The translations under genes were made by a program, and so were the position numbers. 5,259 bases of DNA, from positions 1 through 5,259 of the forward strand of contig NMQN01000050.1 in assembly GCA_003575245.1 (NCBI GenBank), in the 5' to 3' direction. The notes below the pieces were generated by a model that was not told where the DNA came from, did no database searches, and was given only the letters and a program-made list of their open reading frames with translations. The stretch comes from Candidatus Atribacteria bacterium 1244-E10-H5-B2 (GTDB lineage: Bacteria > Atribacterota > JS1 > SB-45 > 34-128). This document shows, piece after piece, positions 5,102-5,259 of this stretch; the stretch's first letter is position 1; each line of letters begins with the position of its first letter.

Positions 5102-5136
5102 ACTAACGACTAACGACTATTCACTAACGACTATTC
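5102..5136. repeat. ACTANNN heptamer array overlapping the tuf stop
   Basis: Five consecutive heptamers start at 5102, 5109, 5116, 5123 and 5130: ACTAACG, ACTAACG, ACTATTC, ACTAACG, ACTATTC. A 14-base unit (ACTAACGACTATTC) is thus repeated exactly at 5109-5122 and 5123-5136. On the minus strand the last unit contains GAATAG, which supplies the final Glu codon and the stop of tuf. A looser continuation of the period may reach back to 5075. Confidence 0.75.
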
Positions 5137-5259
5137 TACTATTTCACTTACCACTCCGGCACTGATAGTGCGCCCTCCTTCTCGGATAGCAAAGCGGAGC
5201 TGTTTTTCCATGGCGATAGGAGTAATAAGTTCACCAGTAACAGTTACATTATCTCCAGG
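5131..5259 (-). CDS. tuf: Elongation factor Tu, C-terminal end only
   Basis: EF-Tu is the GTPase that delivers aminoacyl-tRNA to the ribosome. Only the last 42 codons are inside the window; the rest lies beyond 5259. They read [20 protein letters not shown] and then [20 protein letters not shown] before VE and TAG. This is the end of domain 3, whose [11 protein letters not shown](V/I) segment is nearly invariant. The end at IVE is normal for EF-Tu, so the gene does not look truncated. The final Glu and stop codons lie within a heptamer repeat array. Position directly upstream of rpsJ is the classical str-S10 arrangement. Whether this is the only tuf copy cannot be seen. Confidence 0.97.
   Translation of the reverse strand, partial: PGDNVTVTGELITPIAMEKQLRFAIREGGRTISAGVVSEIVE

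Noticed and set aside
4949..5130. E. coli-type L4-responsive S10 leader upstream of rpsJ
   Set aside because: The spacer has similar length to a leader, but it is mostly heptamer repeats and one palindrome. I cannot see the L4-binding hairpins or an attenuator T-run.

Overview
The window is a stretch of the bacterial S10-spc ribosomal protein operon, all on the minus strand and read from high to low coordinates: tuf (3' end only), rpsJ (S10), rplC (L3), rplD (L4), rplW (L23), rplB (L2), rpsS (S19), rplV (L22), rpsC (S3) and rplP (L16, 5' part only). Gene order is the classical str/S10 order, with tuf directly before rpsJ. Shine-Dalgarno sites of GGAGG type precede most genes, so the source is a bacterium. 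The DNA is AT-rich, with many A/T-ending codons and GTG and TTG starts. The proteins do not let me name a phylum safely. The AT-richness plus short degenerate spacer repeats would fit an uncultivated anaerobic lineage, but that is a guess.

From 1 to 1362 lie rplP, rpsC and rplV, tightly packed: rpsC overlaps rplP by 17 bases, and the rpsC TTG start directly follows the rplV stop. A 151-base, very AT-rich spacer (1363-1513) then separates rplV from rpsS. From 1514 to 4264 lie rpsS, rplB, rplW, rplD and rplC with gaps of 25 to 36 bases and one 1-base overlap (rplD/rplW). Two starts, rplC and rplD, are best moved inward from the longest open frame because the Shine-Dalgarno site sits on or next to the outer start.

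The unusual part is 4265-5136. rpsJ is flanked by two spacers, 375 bases to rplC and 182 bases to tuf, that are largely built of degenerate short words repeating every 7 or 8 bases (CGTANNN, ACTANNN, RGTTWWN, TTAGTTNN and AACCANNN types). One spacer also carries a perfect 13-bp GC-rich inverted repeat. A 20-base word is shared exactly by both spacers, and one heptamer array runs into the tuf stop codon. The spacers encode no recognisable gene, tRNA or convincing promoter or terminator.

The genes work together: EF-Tu delivers aminoacyl-tRNA, and the other products are 30S (S10, S19, S3) and 50S (L3, L4, L23, L2, L22, L16) components, several lining the decoding site, the peptidyl-transferase surroundings or the exit tunnel. 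No new protein system is present. What deserves a second look is the heptamer/octamer repeat sequence lodged inside a normally compact, highly conserved operon.
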